A DNA stretch of 64,000 nucleotides from an uncultured Clostridia bacterium (GCA_947626575.1 CANQSR010000009.1:1-64000); one strand, 5' to 3'. Numbered from the stretch's first letter, positions 42,266 to 50,520 are shown. Notes: generated from the letters alone by a model not told the origin. Made by a program: numbers and translations.

Positions 42266-43093
42266 ATGAAGCACTTTAACAAAGTGGCAAAGCGGATCTG
42301 TGTTTTTGCTTTGGCCGCAATGCTGCCGATCGCGCTGTCTGCATGTGGCGGGACAGAATCGCCGTCCAATCAACCGGATCAAGGTTCCGGCGGGGGATCC
42401 GGCAACACTTCCGGGACGCATGTCTACATGAAGGATTGGTATTACGATGAAAATACCCATTGGAGAATGTGCGCCGAGTTTACCTGTCTCATGGCGGAGT
42501 TGCGGTTTGAGGAGGCCGCACACCAATTCACTTACGATGAGCCGAAGGTATTTCACTCCTTGGGCGAAACCGATCGTATCTCTGTTGACAAGACCTGCGA
42601 AGTTTGCGCTGCTACTTATACCGATGATTCCAGGGGGGATAAGCTCTATGGCTCATTCGAGTATCCCGCAGACCCTTCCGATTTACCGAAGGAATATTTA
42701 GTCCAAGCAGATAAGATAAATTCCGATCCGAGTGCAAATAATCAAACGAATTTTCTCGAAGATACAACGTGGTATTGCTCTATTGAAGTGGAAACGGCCG
42801 GGGATCTTGCCTTATATGAAATATATTATTCGGCAGGATATGACAATGTTAGTTTTAATTATTATGAGGTCGCAAAGCAAGGAGAATTTCATCTTTTTGA
42901 TGCCTCTCAACGGGAGATCGAAGTCGAATTGAGAAATACAGAAAGAGAAGTACGTGGTGGCGGATACTATACGTACAATAATTATAAAGTTCATGTTGAG
43001 CCGGGAACCTATGTTCTCGGAATCCGGCACTACGAGTTTGCGATGGGCTACAAAAGAGATACTTACTATAAAATAGCATATCAACTCAGTTGA
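42266..43093 (+). CDS. Lipoprotein of the glyS-end cassette
   Basis: 275 residues. Lipobox LSAC at about 24-27, then a Gly/Ser linker. HVYMKDWYYDENTHWRMCAE resembles the HxY...W..D..HW units of the 16036 lipoprotein, followed by one CEVCAATY pair. The rest (about 165-275) is beta-rich and Tyr/Asn-rich, with codon use more AT-rich than its neighbours, in line with transfer. Ends in KIAYQLS. SD GGAAAGGAG. Function unknown; surface or extracytoplasmic. Confidence 0.75.
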   Translation: MKHFNKVAKRICVFALAAMLPIALSACGGTESPSNQPDQGSGGGSGNTSGTHVYMKDWYYDENTHWRMCAEFTCLMAELRFEEAAHQFTYDEPKVFHSLGETDRISVDKTCEVCAATYTDDSRGDKLYGSFEYPADPSDLPKEYLVQADKINSDPSANNQTNFLEDTTWYCSIEVETAGDLALYEIYYSAGYDNVSFNYYEVAKQGEFHLFDASQREIEVELRNTEREVRGGGYYTYNNYKVHVEPGTYVLGIRHYEFAMGYKRDTYYKIAYQLS

Positions 43094-43110
43094 GTGTTGT
43101 GTGGATCAAA

Positions 43111-43141
43111 AAAAGGGGGCATGTCTTTCGGACATGCCCCC
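43111..43141 (-). terminator. glyS terminator
   Basis: Minus strand GGGGGCATGTC-CGAAA-GACATGCCCCC then TTTTTTT; copied at 41762-41787. Confidence 0.92.
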
Positions 43142-43161
43142 GCCGTTTTATGCGAAAACGC

Positions 43162-44532
43162 TCAGAATGCACATTTTTCATGCAGGAACGCGATGACCTC
43201 TTCGGGGGTCATGCGGACCTGTTCCATGGTGTCACGGTCGCGCACCGTCACGGTGCCGTTTTCGAGAGAATCGAAATCAAAAGTGAGGCAGTAGGGCGTG
43301 CCGATCTCATCCTGCCTTCTGTAACGCTTGCCGATGGAGCCGGCTTCGTCGTAGGTGACGGAGAAATGCTTGCGCAGCTTCACCCAAAGCTCCTTCGCCT
43401 GCGGGGCGAGGTTCTTTTGAAGGGGCAGGATCGCCGCCTTGTATGCCGCGATCGCGGGGTGGAAGTGCATGACGTTGCGCACCTCGCCGTTTTCCAGCGT
43501 CTCCTCGTCGTATGCCTCCGAGAGGACGGCGAGCATGAGGCGGTCGGCGCCGATGGAGTACTCAATGACGTAGGGGATGAACCGCTCGCCTTCGGGGCTG
43601 ACGTACGCCAGCGACTTGCCCGCGTATTCCTGATGGCGGGTGAGGTCATAATCGGTGCGGTTGTGGATGCCGTTGAGTTCCTGCCAGCCCATGGGATAGA
43701 GATATTGGATATCGCACGCCTCCTTCGCATAGTGGGCGAGCTTATCGTGGTCGTGGAAGCGGAGATGCTCCGCCTTGAAGCCGAGGTCGAGGAGAAATTG
43801 CAGGGCTTTCTGCTTAAATTCTTGATAGTAAGCCTCGTCCGTACCCTGCTTGCAGAACCACTGATGCTCCATCTGCTCAAACTCGATGGTGCGGAAGATG
43901 AAATTGCCGGGCGTGATCTCGTTGCGGAAGGCCTTTCCGATCTGCGCGATGCCGAAGGGGATCTTCGCGCGCGTGGTGCGTTGGACGTTCAGAAAGTTTA
44001 CAAACTCGCCCTGCGCCGTTTCGGGACGCAGGTAAATTTTATTCTGGCTCTCGTCGGTGACGCCGCGGCTCGTCTCGAACATGAGGTTGAAGGTGCGGAT
44101 GGGCGTCCAATCGAAGCCGCCGCAGTTGGGGCAGTGGACCTTATGCTCTTGGATGTATTGCTCCATCTCCTCATTGGACATGGTATCGGGATTTACCGCG
44201 CCCTTGCTGTGCGCCTCGATGAGATTATCGGCGCGGTGGCGCGTCTTGCACTGTTTGCAGTCCATCTTGGGATCGGAGAACGACGTGGTGTGGCCGCTCG
44301 CTTCCCACACGCGGGAATTCATGAGGATGGCGGCGTCTACGCCGTAAGAATTGTCGCTCTCGGTGACGAACCGTTTCCACCATGCGCGCTTGATGTTGTT
44401 CTTGATCTCGACGCCGACGGGGCCGTAATCCCACGTATTGCCCATGCCGCCATAGATCTCACTGCCGGGAAAGATGATGCCGCGCGCCTTGGAGAGGGCG
44501 ACGAGCTTATCCATAGTCACGTTATTTGCCAT
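43162..44532 (-). CDS. glyS: Glycyl-tRNA synthetase, single-chain class II
   Basis: 456 residues, normal for the alpha2-type (eukaryote-like) bacterial GlyRS. Class II motif 1-3 regions are seen: IFPGSEIYGGMGNTWDYGPV, FRNEITPGNFIFRTIEFEQM and IEYSIGADRLMLAVL; a zinc-site insert is CKQCKTRHRADN plus CPNCGGFD. It charges tRNA-Gly with glycine. The leader is short (about 24 nt), so no T-box. Its 3' end forms one border of a small inserted cassette yet still encodes the full C-terminus. Confidence 0.97.
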   Translation of the reverse strand: MANNVTMDKLVALSKARGIIFPGSEIYGGMGNTWDYGPVGVEIKNNIKRAWWKRFVTESDNSYGVDAAILMNSRVWEASGHTTSFSDPKMDCKQCKTRHRADNLIEAHSKGAVNPDTMSNEEMEQYIQEHKVHCPNCGGFDWTPIRTFNLMFETSRGVTDESQNKIYLRPETAQGEFVNFLNVQRTTRAKIPFGIAQIGKAFRNEITPGNFIFRTIEFEQMEHQWFCKQGTDEAYYQEFKQKALQFLLDLGFKAEHLRFHDHDKLAHYAKEACDIQYLYPMGWQELNGIHNRTDYDLTRHQEYAGKSLAYVSPEGERFIPYVIEYSIGADRLMLAVLSEAYDEETLENGEVRNVMHFHPAIAAYKAAILPLQKNLAPQAKELWVKLRKHFSVTYDEAGSIGKRYRRQDEIGTPYCLTFDFDSLENGTVTVRDRDTMEQVRMTPEEVIAFLHEKCAF

Positions 44533-44562
44533 ATTCGGACCTCTTTGTAACTTTTCCCAATT

Positions 44563-44591
44563 ATTATACAGAAGTTTGCGGAATGGGTCAA
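44563..44591 (-). promoter_or_regulatory. glyS promoter
   Basis: Minus strand TTGACC, 17 bp, TATAAT. Confidence 0.8.
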
Positions 44592-44710
44592 GCGTTTGAA
44601 CGCGGATTTTTTGTGCGGCGGCGTCTGCCGTTCCGCCTGTTTTTCCGCGCTTTACTTCTACGCTTGCGGCGGCCGACCGCTACGGGCGGCCGCCGCGGAT
44701 ACTTCACGCC

Positions 44711-45517
44711 TTACGCCTCTTTTTTCCTGGCGGGGCGGCGCGCCTTCGGCGCGGCGGACTTTCCCGCAGACTTCACGCTCGCCTTCAAGGCCTCCATGAG
44801 GTCGATGATGGCGCCCGGTTTTTCCTCCTTCGGGGCCGCGATCGCCTTGCCCGCGATCTTATCCGCGATGAGTGCGCGCAGTTTTTCGCGGAAGGCATCG
44901 TGATACTTCTCCGGCTCAAAGGGGGCTACCATGCCCGCGATGAGCTGCTCCGCAAGCGCCAATTCGGCGTCGCTCACGTCGGGCTTTTCATAGTCTATGC
45001 CGACGTCTTTCACGTCGTCGTGGTAGAGGAGCGTCTCGATGAGCATGCCGTCCTCGCGGGGGATGATGACGAGCAATTTTTCCGTATTGCCGAACACGGA
45101 CTTCCCCAAAGCCGCCCTCTGCGCGCGCATCATGGCGCGGCGCAAGAGTTCGAGCGCCTTGCCGCCTCCCTTCTGCGGCACGACGTGATAGGCCCTGTCG
45201 TAATAGAGCGGGGAGATCTCTTTAAGTTCCACAAAGCTCATAATGGTGATGGTGCGGTCCTTCTCCGTCTTGATCTTCTCGATCTCCTCGTCGGTGATGA
45301 CGACGTATTGGTCCTTTGCGTATTGATATCCGCGCACGATGTCCTCCGGCTTCACCTCTTTGCCGCAGTGCGCGCAGACCTTCTTATAGCGGATGCGCGA
45401 TTTATCCGCCTTGTGCAATTGGTTGAACGTGACGTCGTTATCCTGCGTCGCGGTATAGAGGCTGACGGGGATGTAGACGAGTCCGAAAGAGATCGCGCCC
45501 TTCTGAAATACTGCCAT
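44711..45517 (-). CDS. ku: Ku, DNA-end-binding protein of bacterial NHEJ
   Basis: 268 residues from ATG 45517 (the longer frame adds 27 residues of ligD-side sequence). GAISFGLVYIPVSLYTATQD, CAHCGKEVKPEDIVRGYQYA and MSFVELKEISPLYYDRAYHV are Ku-core blocks; the tail is Lys/Ala-rich (KSAGKSAAPKARRPARKKEA), typical of bacterial Ku and able to bind DNA. Ku dimers ring broken ends and recruit LigD. No SD; GGGAAAAATA, a sigma-F-like -10, ends 5 bp before ATG. Confidence 0.95.
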   Translation of the reverse strand: MAVFQKGAISFGLVYIPVSLYTATQDNDVTFNQLHKADKSRIRYKKVCAHCGKEVKPEDIVRGYQYAKDQYVVITDEEIEKIKTEKDRTITIMSFVELKEISPLYYDRAYHVVPQKGGGKALELLRRAMMRAQRAALGKSVFGNTEKLLVIIPREDGMLIETLLYHDDVKDVGIDYEKPDVSDAELALAEQLIAGMVAPFEPEKYHDAFREKLRALIADKIAGKAIAAPKEEKPGAIIDLMEALKASVKSAGKSAAPKARRPARKKEA

Positions 45518-45575
45518 GCCACTATTTTTCCCCGTTTTGCAAATAAAATCGCACCCCATTCCGCATTCTGCTACC
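45518..45575. promoter_or_regulatory. Divergent ku/ligD promoter region (58 bp)
   Basis: Toward ligD: AAATA (45541-45545), 18 bp, CATTCTG (45564-45570), sigma-G-like, then CTACC and ATG. Toward ku: GGGAAAAATA fits the sigma-F -10 pattern GGNRANANTW, then GTGGC and ATG. Neither gene has an SD. Confidence 0.45.
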
Positions 45576-47930
45576 ATGAAGGGATTAAAAGAATACAATG
45601 ACAGGCGCGATTTTACAAAGACGCGCGAACCCGCGGGACGCGTGAAGCGTTCGGGAAAGAAGCTGAAATTCTGCGTCCAGCACCACCTCGCGCGGGCCGA
45701 CCACTATGACCTACGGCTCGAATACGGCGGCGTGGCCCTGAGCTGGGCCGTCCCCAAGGGGCCTTCCTATTCCACGAAGGATAAGCGCCTCGCCGTGCGG
45801 GTGGAGGACCACCCCGTGGACTACATGCAGTTCGAGGGCGCCATCCCCAAGGGCGAATACGGCGGGGGGACCGTCATGCTGTGGGATGAGGGCGAGTGGA
45901 TCCCCCGCGGCGACCCCAATAAGGGCCTCATCGAGGGGTCTCTCAAATTCGACCTCAACGGAAAACGCCTGAAAGGCGGCTGGACGCTCGTCCGCATGAA
46001 GGCGGAGGACAACGCGTGGCTGCTCATCAAGGAGCGGGATGAATTCGTGAAAAAGACGGCGGGGATCAAGGCGTATGCGACGGGCGTGCGCTCAGGAAAG
46101 CGGATGAAGGAGATCGCAAAGGCGGCCTCCGTGTTGCCGTTTGCGCACGCCGACGTCATGCTCGCGCGGCTTACCGACCGCCTTCCCTCGGACATGGGGT
46201 GGGTCTTTGAGCTCAAATACGACGGACACCGCACGGTGGGATACTGCGAAAACGGCAGGGCGCGGCTCGTGACGCGCGGCGGGCATGACAGCACGGCGAC
46301 CTTCCCCGCGGCCGCCGAGGCCCTCGAAAAGATGTTGGGCGGCCGCGCCGCCGTCGTGGACGGCGAGATGGTCGTCGCCGGGAAGGACGGCGTTCCCGAT
46401 TTCTCCGCATTGCAGGCCTATGCCAAAAGCGGGACGGGCGGGGGACTTACCTATGTGCTGTTCGACCTGCTCGCGCTGGACGGGGAGGACTTGCGGGCGC
46501 GGCCTCTTCTCGAACGAAAGAAGCTGTTGAAAATGCTTTTGGAGGGCGCGCCGCCGCTCCTTGCTTACAGCGAACACACCGCAAAGCGCATGACGGAAAA
46601 GCAGCTCGCCGCTCTCAAAGCGCGCGGCATGGAGGGGGTCGTCGCCAAGCGCGCGGATGCTCCCTATATCGGCGGCAAAAACGGCGATTGGCTGAAATTG
46701 AAACTCAGAAACAGCCGCGAGTTCGTCATCGGCGGCTTTACGCAGACGGCGGCGGGCGTCAAGGCGCTGTACGTTGGCTATTACGAGGGGGATGCGCTCA
46801 TCTTTGCGGGGCGCGTGGGGACGGGCTTTTCCGAGAGTATGCGCCGCGAGCTTGCAAAAACGTTGAAGCCGCTCCAAGCGGAAGAGCCGCCGTTTCGGGA
46901 GATCGCAACGAAGTACCGCGATGCGGTGTGGGTGAAGCCCGCGCTTGCGGCAGAAGTCGAGTACGCCGAAATGACGAAGAGCGGCCTTCTGCGGCAGGCG
47001 AGTTTCAAGGGCCTCCACGAGGATAAGGCCATGCGGGACATCACAAATGAGGTACCCATGTCCGAGATCGGGCCTTCCCAAAGCCCCAAGAGCGTGCGCG
47101 TCAAGCTGACAAGCCCCGAAAAGACGATGTTCCCCAAGGCGGGCCTTACCAAGCGGGATGTGTTCGAGTATTATGCCGCCGCGGCGGCGCGCATGCTGCC
47201 CTATGTCAAGGACAGGGTGATGAGCGTCGTGTGCTGTCCTGCGGGCGTGGAGGGGGAGAAGTTTTTCCGCCGTCACCTCGACGGCGCGTTCGCGGGCGTC
47301 GGATACGTCCCCGCGGAGGACAAGGGGGATTATTTTTATGTGAAGAGCGCGGCGGGGCTTCTCTCGCTCGTGCAATATAATGCCGTCGAGTTTCACGTGC
47401 GCGGCAGTAAAAAGGATACGGAGCGGCCCGACGTGATGGTATTCGACCTCGACCCCGATGCGGGGCTCGCGCCCGAATACGTCCGCCGCGGCGCGCGCGA
47501 CGTCAGGGCGGTCCTGAAAGAACTCGGCCTCGAATGCTTCTTAAAGACGAGCGGCGGCAAGGGGTACCATGTCGTGGTCCCCCTGCGCGCGGGCGTGGAC
47601 GCGGAGACCTTCCGCGGCTTCTCGAAAAAGGTCGTGGAACTGCTCGAACGGGAGTATCCAACGCGTTACACCGCTACCATGTCCAAGAAGGAGCGTGCGG
47701 GAAAGATCTTTATCGATTGGCAACGGAACAGCAGAAACTCCACGAGCGCGGCGCCTTACAGCGTGCGCGCAAGGGAGGGCGCGGCCGTCTCCATGCCCAT
47801 TGCGTGGGAAGAACTTTCGCGCGTCGCGCCCGACGGCGTCAACGTGGCCGCGGCGTTGAAGCGGCTTTCGCGCCCCGACCCGTGGGCGGATTTCTTTGAG
47901 GTGAAGAAACACCAGAGTTTGAAAACATGA
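45576..47930 (+). CDS. ligD: LigD, multifunctional NHEJ DNA ligase
   Basis: 784 residues. Three modules in order: 3'-phosphoesterase (about 20-140; FCVQHHLARADHYDLRLEYG, GEYGGGTVMLWDEGEW), ATP-dependent ligase (about 190-480; nucleotidyl Lys in ELKYDGHRT, K214; EGVVAKR; WLKLKLR) and primase/polymerase (about 500-784; FDLDPD metal site, KTSGGKGYHVVVPL). Order PE-Lig-Pol differs from the Pol-PE-Lig of mycobacteria. It repairs breaks with Ku, probably in spores. No SD; a sigma-G-like -10 ends 5 bp before ATG. Confidence 0.95.
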   Translation: MKGLKEYNDRRDFTKTREPAGRVKRSGKKLKFCVQHHLARADHYDLRLEYGGVALSWAVPKGPSYSTKDKRLAVRVEDHPVDYMQFEGAIPKGEYGGGTVMLWDEGEWIPRGDPNKGLIEGSLKFDLNGKRLKGGWTLVRMKAEDNAWLLIKERDEFVKKTAGIKAYATGVRSGKRMKEIAKAASVLPFAHADVMLARLTDRLPSDMGWVFELKYDGHRTVGYCENGRARLVTRGGHDSTATFPAAAEALEKMLGGRAAVVDGEMVVAGKDGVPDFSALQAYAKSGTGGGLTYVLFDLLALDGEDLRARPLLERKKLLKMLLEGAPPLLAYSEHTAKRMTEKQLAALKARGMEGVVAKRADAPYIGGKNGDWLKLKLRNSREFVIGGFTQTAAGVKALYVGYYEGDALIFAGRVGTGFSESMRRELAKTLKPLQAEEPPFREIATKYRDAVWVKPALAAEVEYAEMTKSGLLRQASFKGLHEDKAMRDITNEVPMSEIGPSQSPKSVRVKLTSPEKTMFPKAGLTKRDVFEYYAAAAARMLPYVKDRVMSVVCCPAGVEGEKFFRRHLDGAFAGVGYVPAEDKGDYFYVKSAAGLLSLVQYNAVEFHVRGSKKDTERPDVMVFDLDPDAGLAPEYVRRGARDVRAVLKELGLECFLKTSGGKGYHVVVPLRAGVDAETFRGFSKKVVELLEREYPTRYTATMSKKERAGKIFIDWQRNSRNSTSAAPYSVRAREGAAVSMPIAWEELSRVAPDGVNVAAALKRLSRPDPWADFFEVKKHQSLKT

Positions 47931-47977
47931 AAATTGATGCCGCTCCGCGCTCCGCACAAAAAACTTCGCGGATTTTC

Positions 47978-48006
47978 TTGATATTTTCCCAAGGGCGTGT
48001 TATAAT
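47978..48006 (+). promoter_or_regulatory. Promoter of the structured RNA
   Basis: TTGATA, 17 bp, TATAAT; start expected near 48012. Confidence 0.8.
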
Positions 48007-48009
48007 ACA

Positions 48010-48189
48010 GTTGCAACGACGTAAAATTTAGACACCTCTCGAAAGGGAGGATTTTCAAAAAAAAGTTTACCATGCTATATGGTAGAACTACCTGTTCCAT
48101 AAAACTTTTTTTTGAAAATCAGTTTTACGGCGTTGCAACCAAGGGACGGGATTCTGCACGCCGCTCCTTTGGGGCGGCGTTTTTATTTT
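48010..48189 (+). ncRNA. Candidate structured RNA ending in an intrinsic terminator
   Basis: Outer stem 48010-48026 with 48123-48139 (GTTGCAACGACGTAAAA with its complement, one mismatch). A side hairpin CCTCTC-GAAA-GGGAGG has a GNRA tetraloop. A perfect 19-bp inner stem pairs 48050-48068 with 48102-48120. The apical part folds into ACCAT-GCTAT-ATGGT and GAAC-TACCT-GTTC. A terminator ACGCCGCTCC-TTT-GGGGCGGCGT with a T-run ends it at 48158-48189. A strong promoter begins at its first base. It could be a free RNA of about 175 nt, a cis-acting leader of the 44-aa ORF, or a transcribed MITE. It matches no RNA family I know. Confidence 0.6.
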
Positions 48190-48206
48190 ACACGAAGGAG
48201 GACGTT

Positions 48207-48341
48207 ATGAGCATAGACGAATTGATCACGTTGCTGATCGCTTCGCTGAAAGATGACCTTATGGCTTCGATCAAACGGGAGGATAATCTCATTACGATCC
48301 TGTTTCCGAACGGCACCGACCGCATTATCTTAGTGGAATAA
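48207..48341 (+). CDS. 44-residue hypothetical protein
   Basis: Begins MSIDELITLLIASLKDDLMA and ends DRIILVE, with a strong SD GAAGGAGG 8 bp upstream. An amphipathic N-terminal helix and a beta-hairpin-like end (ITILFPNGTDRIILVE) are plausible. It lies right after the terminator of the structured RNA, so expression would need read-through. No family recognised. Confidence 0.55.
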   Translation: MSIDELITLLIASLKDDLMASIKREDNLITILFPNGTDRIILVE

Positions 48342-48344
48342 GGT

Positions 48345-48710
48345 ACTTGCTGTCCCTTTCGGGACATCATCCCCCACCCTACCCTCCCCCCATTTCTTCG
48401 AAATAGGGGGAGGCGGCTTTGCTGGGGGAGACCTGCCCTCGTCATTCCGAGGCAACGCCACCCTACGTCATTCCGAGGCAACGCCGAGGAATCTCCTCAT
48501 TCCGACCCCGAACGCAGTGAGCGGGGAGTGAATCTAAGATACTCTCGCCTTCGGCTCGGTATGAGGGAAGGAGATTTCTCACCCCTTCGGGGTTCGAAAT
48601 GACGCGGAGGGCGACGCGGAGGGCGACGAGGGGCGACGAGGGGCGACGAGGGGCGACGAAGTGTGCGAAGTGTGCCGAAGGTCGCCGAAGGGCGCGTTGC
48701 ATAGCGCGGG
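48345..48710. repeat. Dispersed repeats and a GGGCGACGA microsatellite
   Basis: CGTCATTCCGAGGCAACGCC occurs twice (48439-48485). 48600-48665 is a run of GCGGAGGGCGAC (twice) then GAGGGGCGAC (three times). No gene in 48342-48755. Confidence 0.8.
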
Positions 48711-48720
48711 CGGAAATTGC

Positions 48721-48749
48721 TTGATTTTTTCCTCCGCTTATGCTATACT
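48721..48749 (+). promoter_or_regulatory. Promoter giving a leaderless mRNA
   Basis: TTGATT, 17 bp, TATACT; the ATG follows after six bases, so the transcript would begin at or near the start codon. Confidence 0.65.
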
Positions 48750-48755
48750 CGCGCT

Positions 48756-49448
48756 ATGAAGGTATGGGCGATCAGCGATCTGCACCTCTCCGGCATGGCC
48801 AATAAGCCGATGGACGTATTCGGCCCCGGCTGGGAGGGTCACTTCGATAAAATCAAGGCTGATTGGCGCGAAAAAGTCGCAGAGGATGACGTCGTTCTGA
48901 TCGGCGGCGATACTTCGTGGGGCATGAAACTCGAAGAGGGCATGTATGACGTGCGCTCGCTCGAAGGCCTCCCCGGAAGCAAAGTGTTCATCCGCGGCAA
49001 CCACGATTATTGGTGGAACGGCATCTCCCGCATCCGCGAACTCGCCCCCGCGGGCTTCTATTTCCTGCAAAACGACTGCATCCGCCTCGGAAACATCGTC
49101 ATCACGGGTTCGCGCGGCTGGACATGTCCCGGAAGCAGCGACTTCAAGGAACAGGATATGAAGCTCTACCTCCGCGAAGCCGAGCGGTTCCGCCTTGCCT
49201 TCCGCGAAACGGAGAAGGTAAAAAAGGAGGGCGACCGCCTTCTCGTCCTCATCCACTTCCCGCCCTTTTCCGTCAAAAAAGAGGATACGCTCTTCACCGA
49301 ACTCTTTGAGCAGAACGGCGCGGAGAAGGTGGTTTTCGGGCATTTGCACGGCGCGGGATACTTCCCGCTCCGCTCGGAAAAGGCGGGCATCGAATACTTT
49401 CTCACTTCCTGCGATAAGACGAAATTTTCCCTTACCGAAATTCTTTGA
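48756..49448 (+). CDS. Metallophosphoesterase, calcineurin-like
   Basis: 230 residues. Metal-site motifs in order: ISDLHLSG (D-x-H), IGGDTSWG (GD), RGNHDYWW (GNHD), LIHFPPF (H) and VFGHLHGAGY (GHxH). The family hydrolyses phosphoesters in the cytoplasm; substrate unknown. No SD precedes ATG 48756, but a promoter -10 ends 6 bp before it. Confidence 0.92.
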   Translation: MKVWAISDLHLSGMANKPMDVFGPGWEGHFDKIKADWREKVAEDDVVLIGGDTSWGMKLEEGMYDVRSLEGLPGSKVFIRGNHDYWWNGISRIRELAPAGFYFLQNDCIRLGNIVITGSRGWTCPGSSDFKEQDMKLYLREAERFRLAFRETEKVKKEGDRLLVLIHFPPFSVKKEDTLFTELFEQNGAEKVVFGHLHGAGYFPLRSEKAGIEYFLTSCDKTKFSLTEIL

Positions 49449-49451
49449 AAC

Positions 49452-49482
49452 GCTTTACAAGCATCCCCCCGTCATGGTATAA
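49452..49482 (+). promoter_or_regulatory. pyr operon promoter
   Basis: TTTACA, 18 bp, TATAAT. Confidence 0.7.
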
Positions 49483-49499
49483 TACCTTACGGCTTCATG

Positions 49500-49575
49500 C
49501 GGCAACTTTTTGCCGTCAAGACGTAAACACGGACGTAAAAAGTCTTGCGGCGACTGCCGTGGGACTTTATTTTTA
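49500..49575 (+). promoter_or_regulatory. pyr leader with competing hairpins (attenuator)
   Basis: The terminator AAAGTC-TTG-CGGC-GACT-GCCG-TG-GGACTTT with TTTTTA (49538-49574) lies 10 bp upstream of pyrB. CAAGAC (49517-49522) can pair with GTCTTG (49542-49547), taking the 5' arm of the terminator. CGGCAAC-TTTT-TGCCG sits before it. The usual PyrR anti-antiterminator consensus is not evident. Confidence 0.65.
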
Positions 49576-49584
49576 GAGGAAAAC

Positions 49585-50520
49585 ATGAAACGCAAAGATA
49601 TCCTCGGCCTCTATGACATGGACGCCGCCGAGATCGACGGGATCCTGGCGCGCGGCCTCGCCTTCAAGGCGGAATTGAAGGCGGGCCGCAAGGTCTTTCA
49701 TGCGCTCGCGGGCAGATCCATGGTGACGCTGTTCTATGAGAACTCCACGCGCACGCGCTGCTCTTTTGAGTTCGCGGGCAAATTTTTGGGGGGACAGGTC
49801 GTCAATATCTCCGCCGCGGCCTCTTCCGTGCAGAAGGGAGAGACGCTCGTCGATACGGGCAAGACGCTCGACGCGATGAAGACCGACGTCATCGTCATCC
49901 GCCATCCCGCGGGCGGCGCGCCGCACCTTCTTGCAAAGACGGTCAAGGCGCACGTCATCAACGCGGGGGACGGCATGAACGAGCATCCCTCGCAGGCGCT
50001 CTTGGATATGCTGACGATGCGCGAAAATTTCGGCTCGGTTTCGGGCCTCAAAGTCGCCATTCTCGGCGATATCTCGCATTCCCGCGTCGCAAAGAGCAAT
50101 CTTTACGGCCTCACAAAGCTCGGCGCGCAGGTCTCGGTGTACGGCCCCCGCACGCTCATGCCCGCGGGCCTCGATGCGATGGGCGCGAAGGTCTGTTCCT
50201 CGCGCGAAGAAGCCGTAGAGGGCGCCGACGTCGTGATGGGGCTGCGCATCCAGCTCGAACGGCAGAAGGCGGGCAATTTTCCCTCGCTCGGCGAATATGC
50301 AAAGTATTACGGCGCGGACGGCGAAGTCATGAAATATGCCAAGCCCGGCGCGCTCATCATGCACCCCGGCCCCGTCAACAGGGGCGTGGAACTCACATCG
50401 GGCCTCATCGACGGGCCGTCGAGCAGGATCGAAGAGCAGGTCCTTTCGGGCGTCGCGGTGCGCATGGCCATGCTCTCATTGCTCGTAAAGGAGGATCAAG
50501 ATGCTTATCCGAGGAGCTGA
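49585..50520 (+). CDS. pyrB: Aspartate carbamoyltransferase catalytic subunit
   Basis: 311 residues from ATG 49585 (SD AGAGGAAA). Carbamoyl-phosphate site YENSTRTRCSFE, HPSQALLDMLTM and MHPGPVNRG are intact. It makes carbamoyl-aspartate, the first committed step to UMP. No PyrI regulatory chain is encoded here. First gene of pyrBCFKDE; it overlaps pyrC by 20 bp. Confidence 0.96.
   Translation: MKRKDILGLYDMDAAEIDGILARGLAFKAELKAGRKVFHALAGRSMVTLFYENSTRTRCSFEFAGKFLGGQVVNISAAASSVQKGETLVDTGKTLDAMKTDVIVIRHPAGGAPHLLAKTVKAHVINAGDGMNEHPSQALLDMLTMRENFGSVSGLKVAILGDISHSRVAKSNLYGLTKLGAQVSVYGPRTLMPAGLDAMGAKVCSSREEAVEGADVVMGLRIQLERQKAGNFPSLGEYAKYYGADGEVMKYAKPGALIMHPGPVNRGVELTSGLIDGPSSRIEEQVLSGVAVRMAMLSLLVKEDQDAYPRS

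Noticed and set aside
43090..44550. 486-residue plus-strand frame over glyS
   Set aside because: Antisense of GlyRS, which has all class II motifs.
44533..44600. T-box riboswitch upstream of glyS
   Set aside because: The predicted leader is only about 24 nt and lacks the T-box sequence.
45518..45575. A sigma-A promoter for ku/ligD
   Set aside because: No TTGACA/TATAAT pair with acceptable spacing was found in either direction.
48072..48341. 89-residue version of the 44-aa ORF starting inside the structured RNA
   Set aside because: The upstream ATG is in the apical loop with no SD and the frame crosses stems and terminator; the SD-bearing ATG 48207 is more credible.
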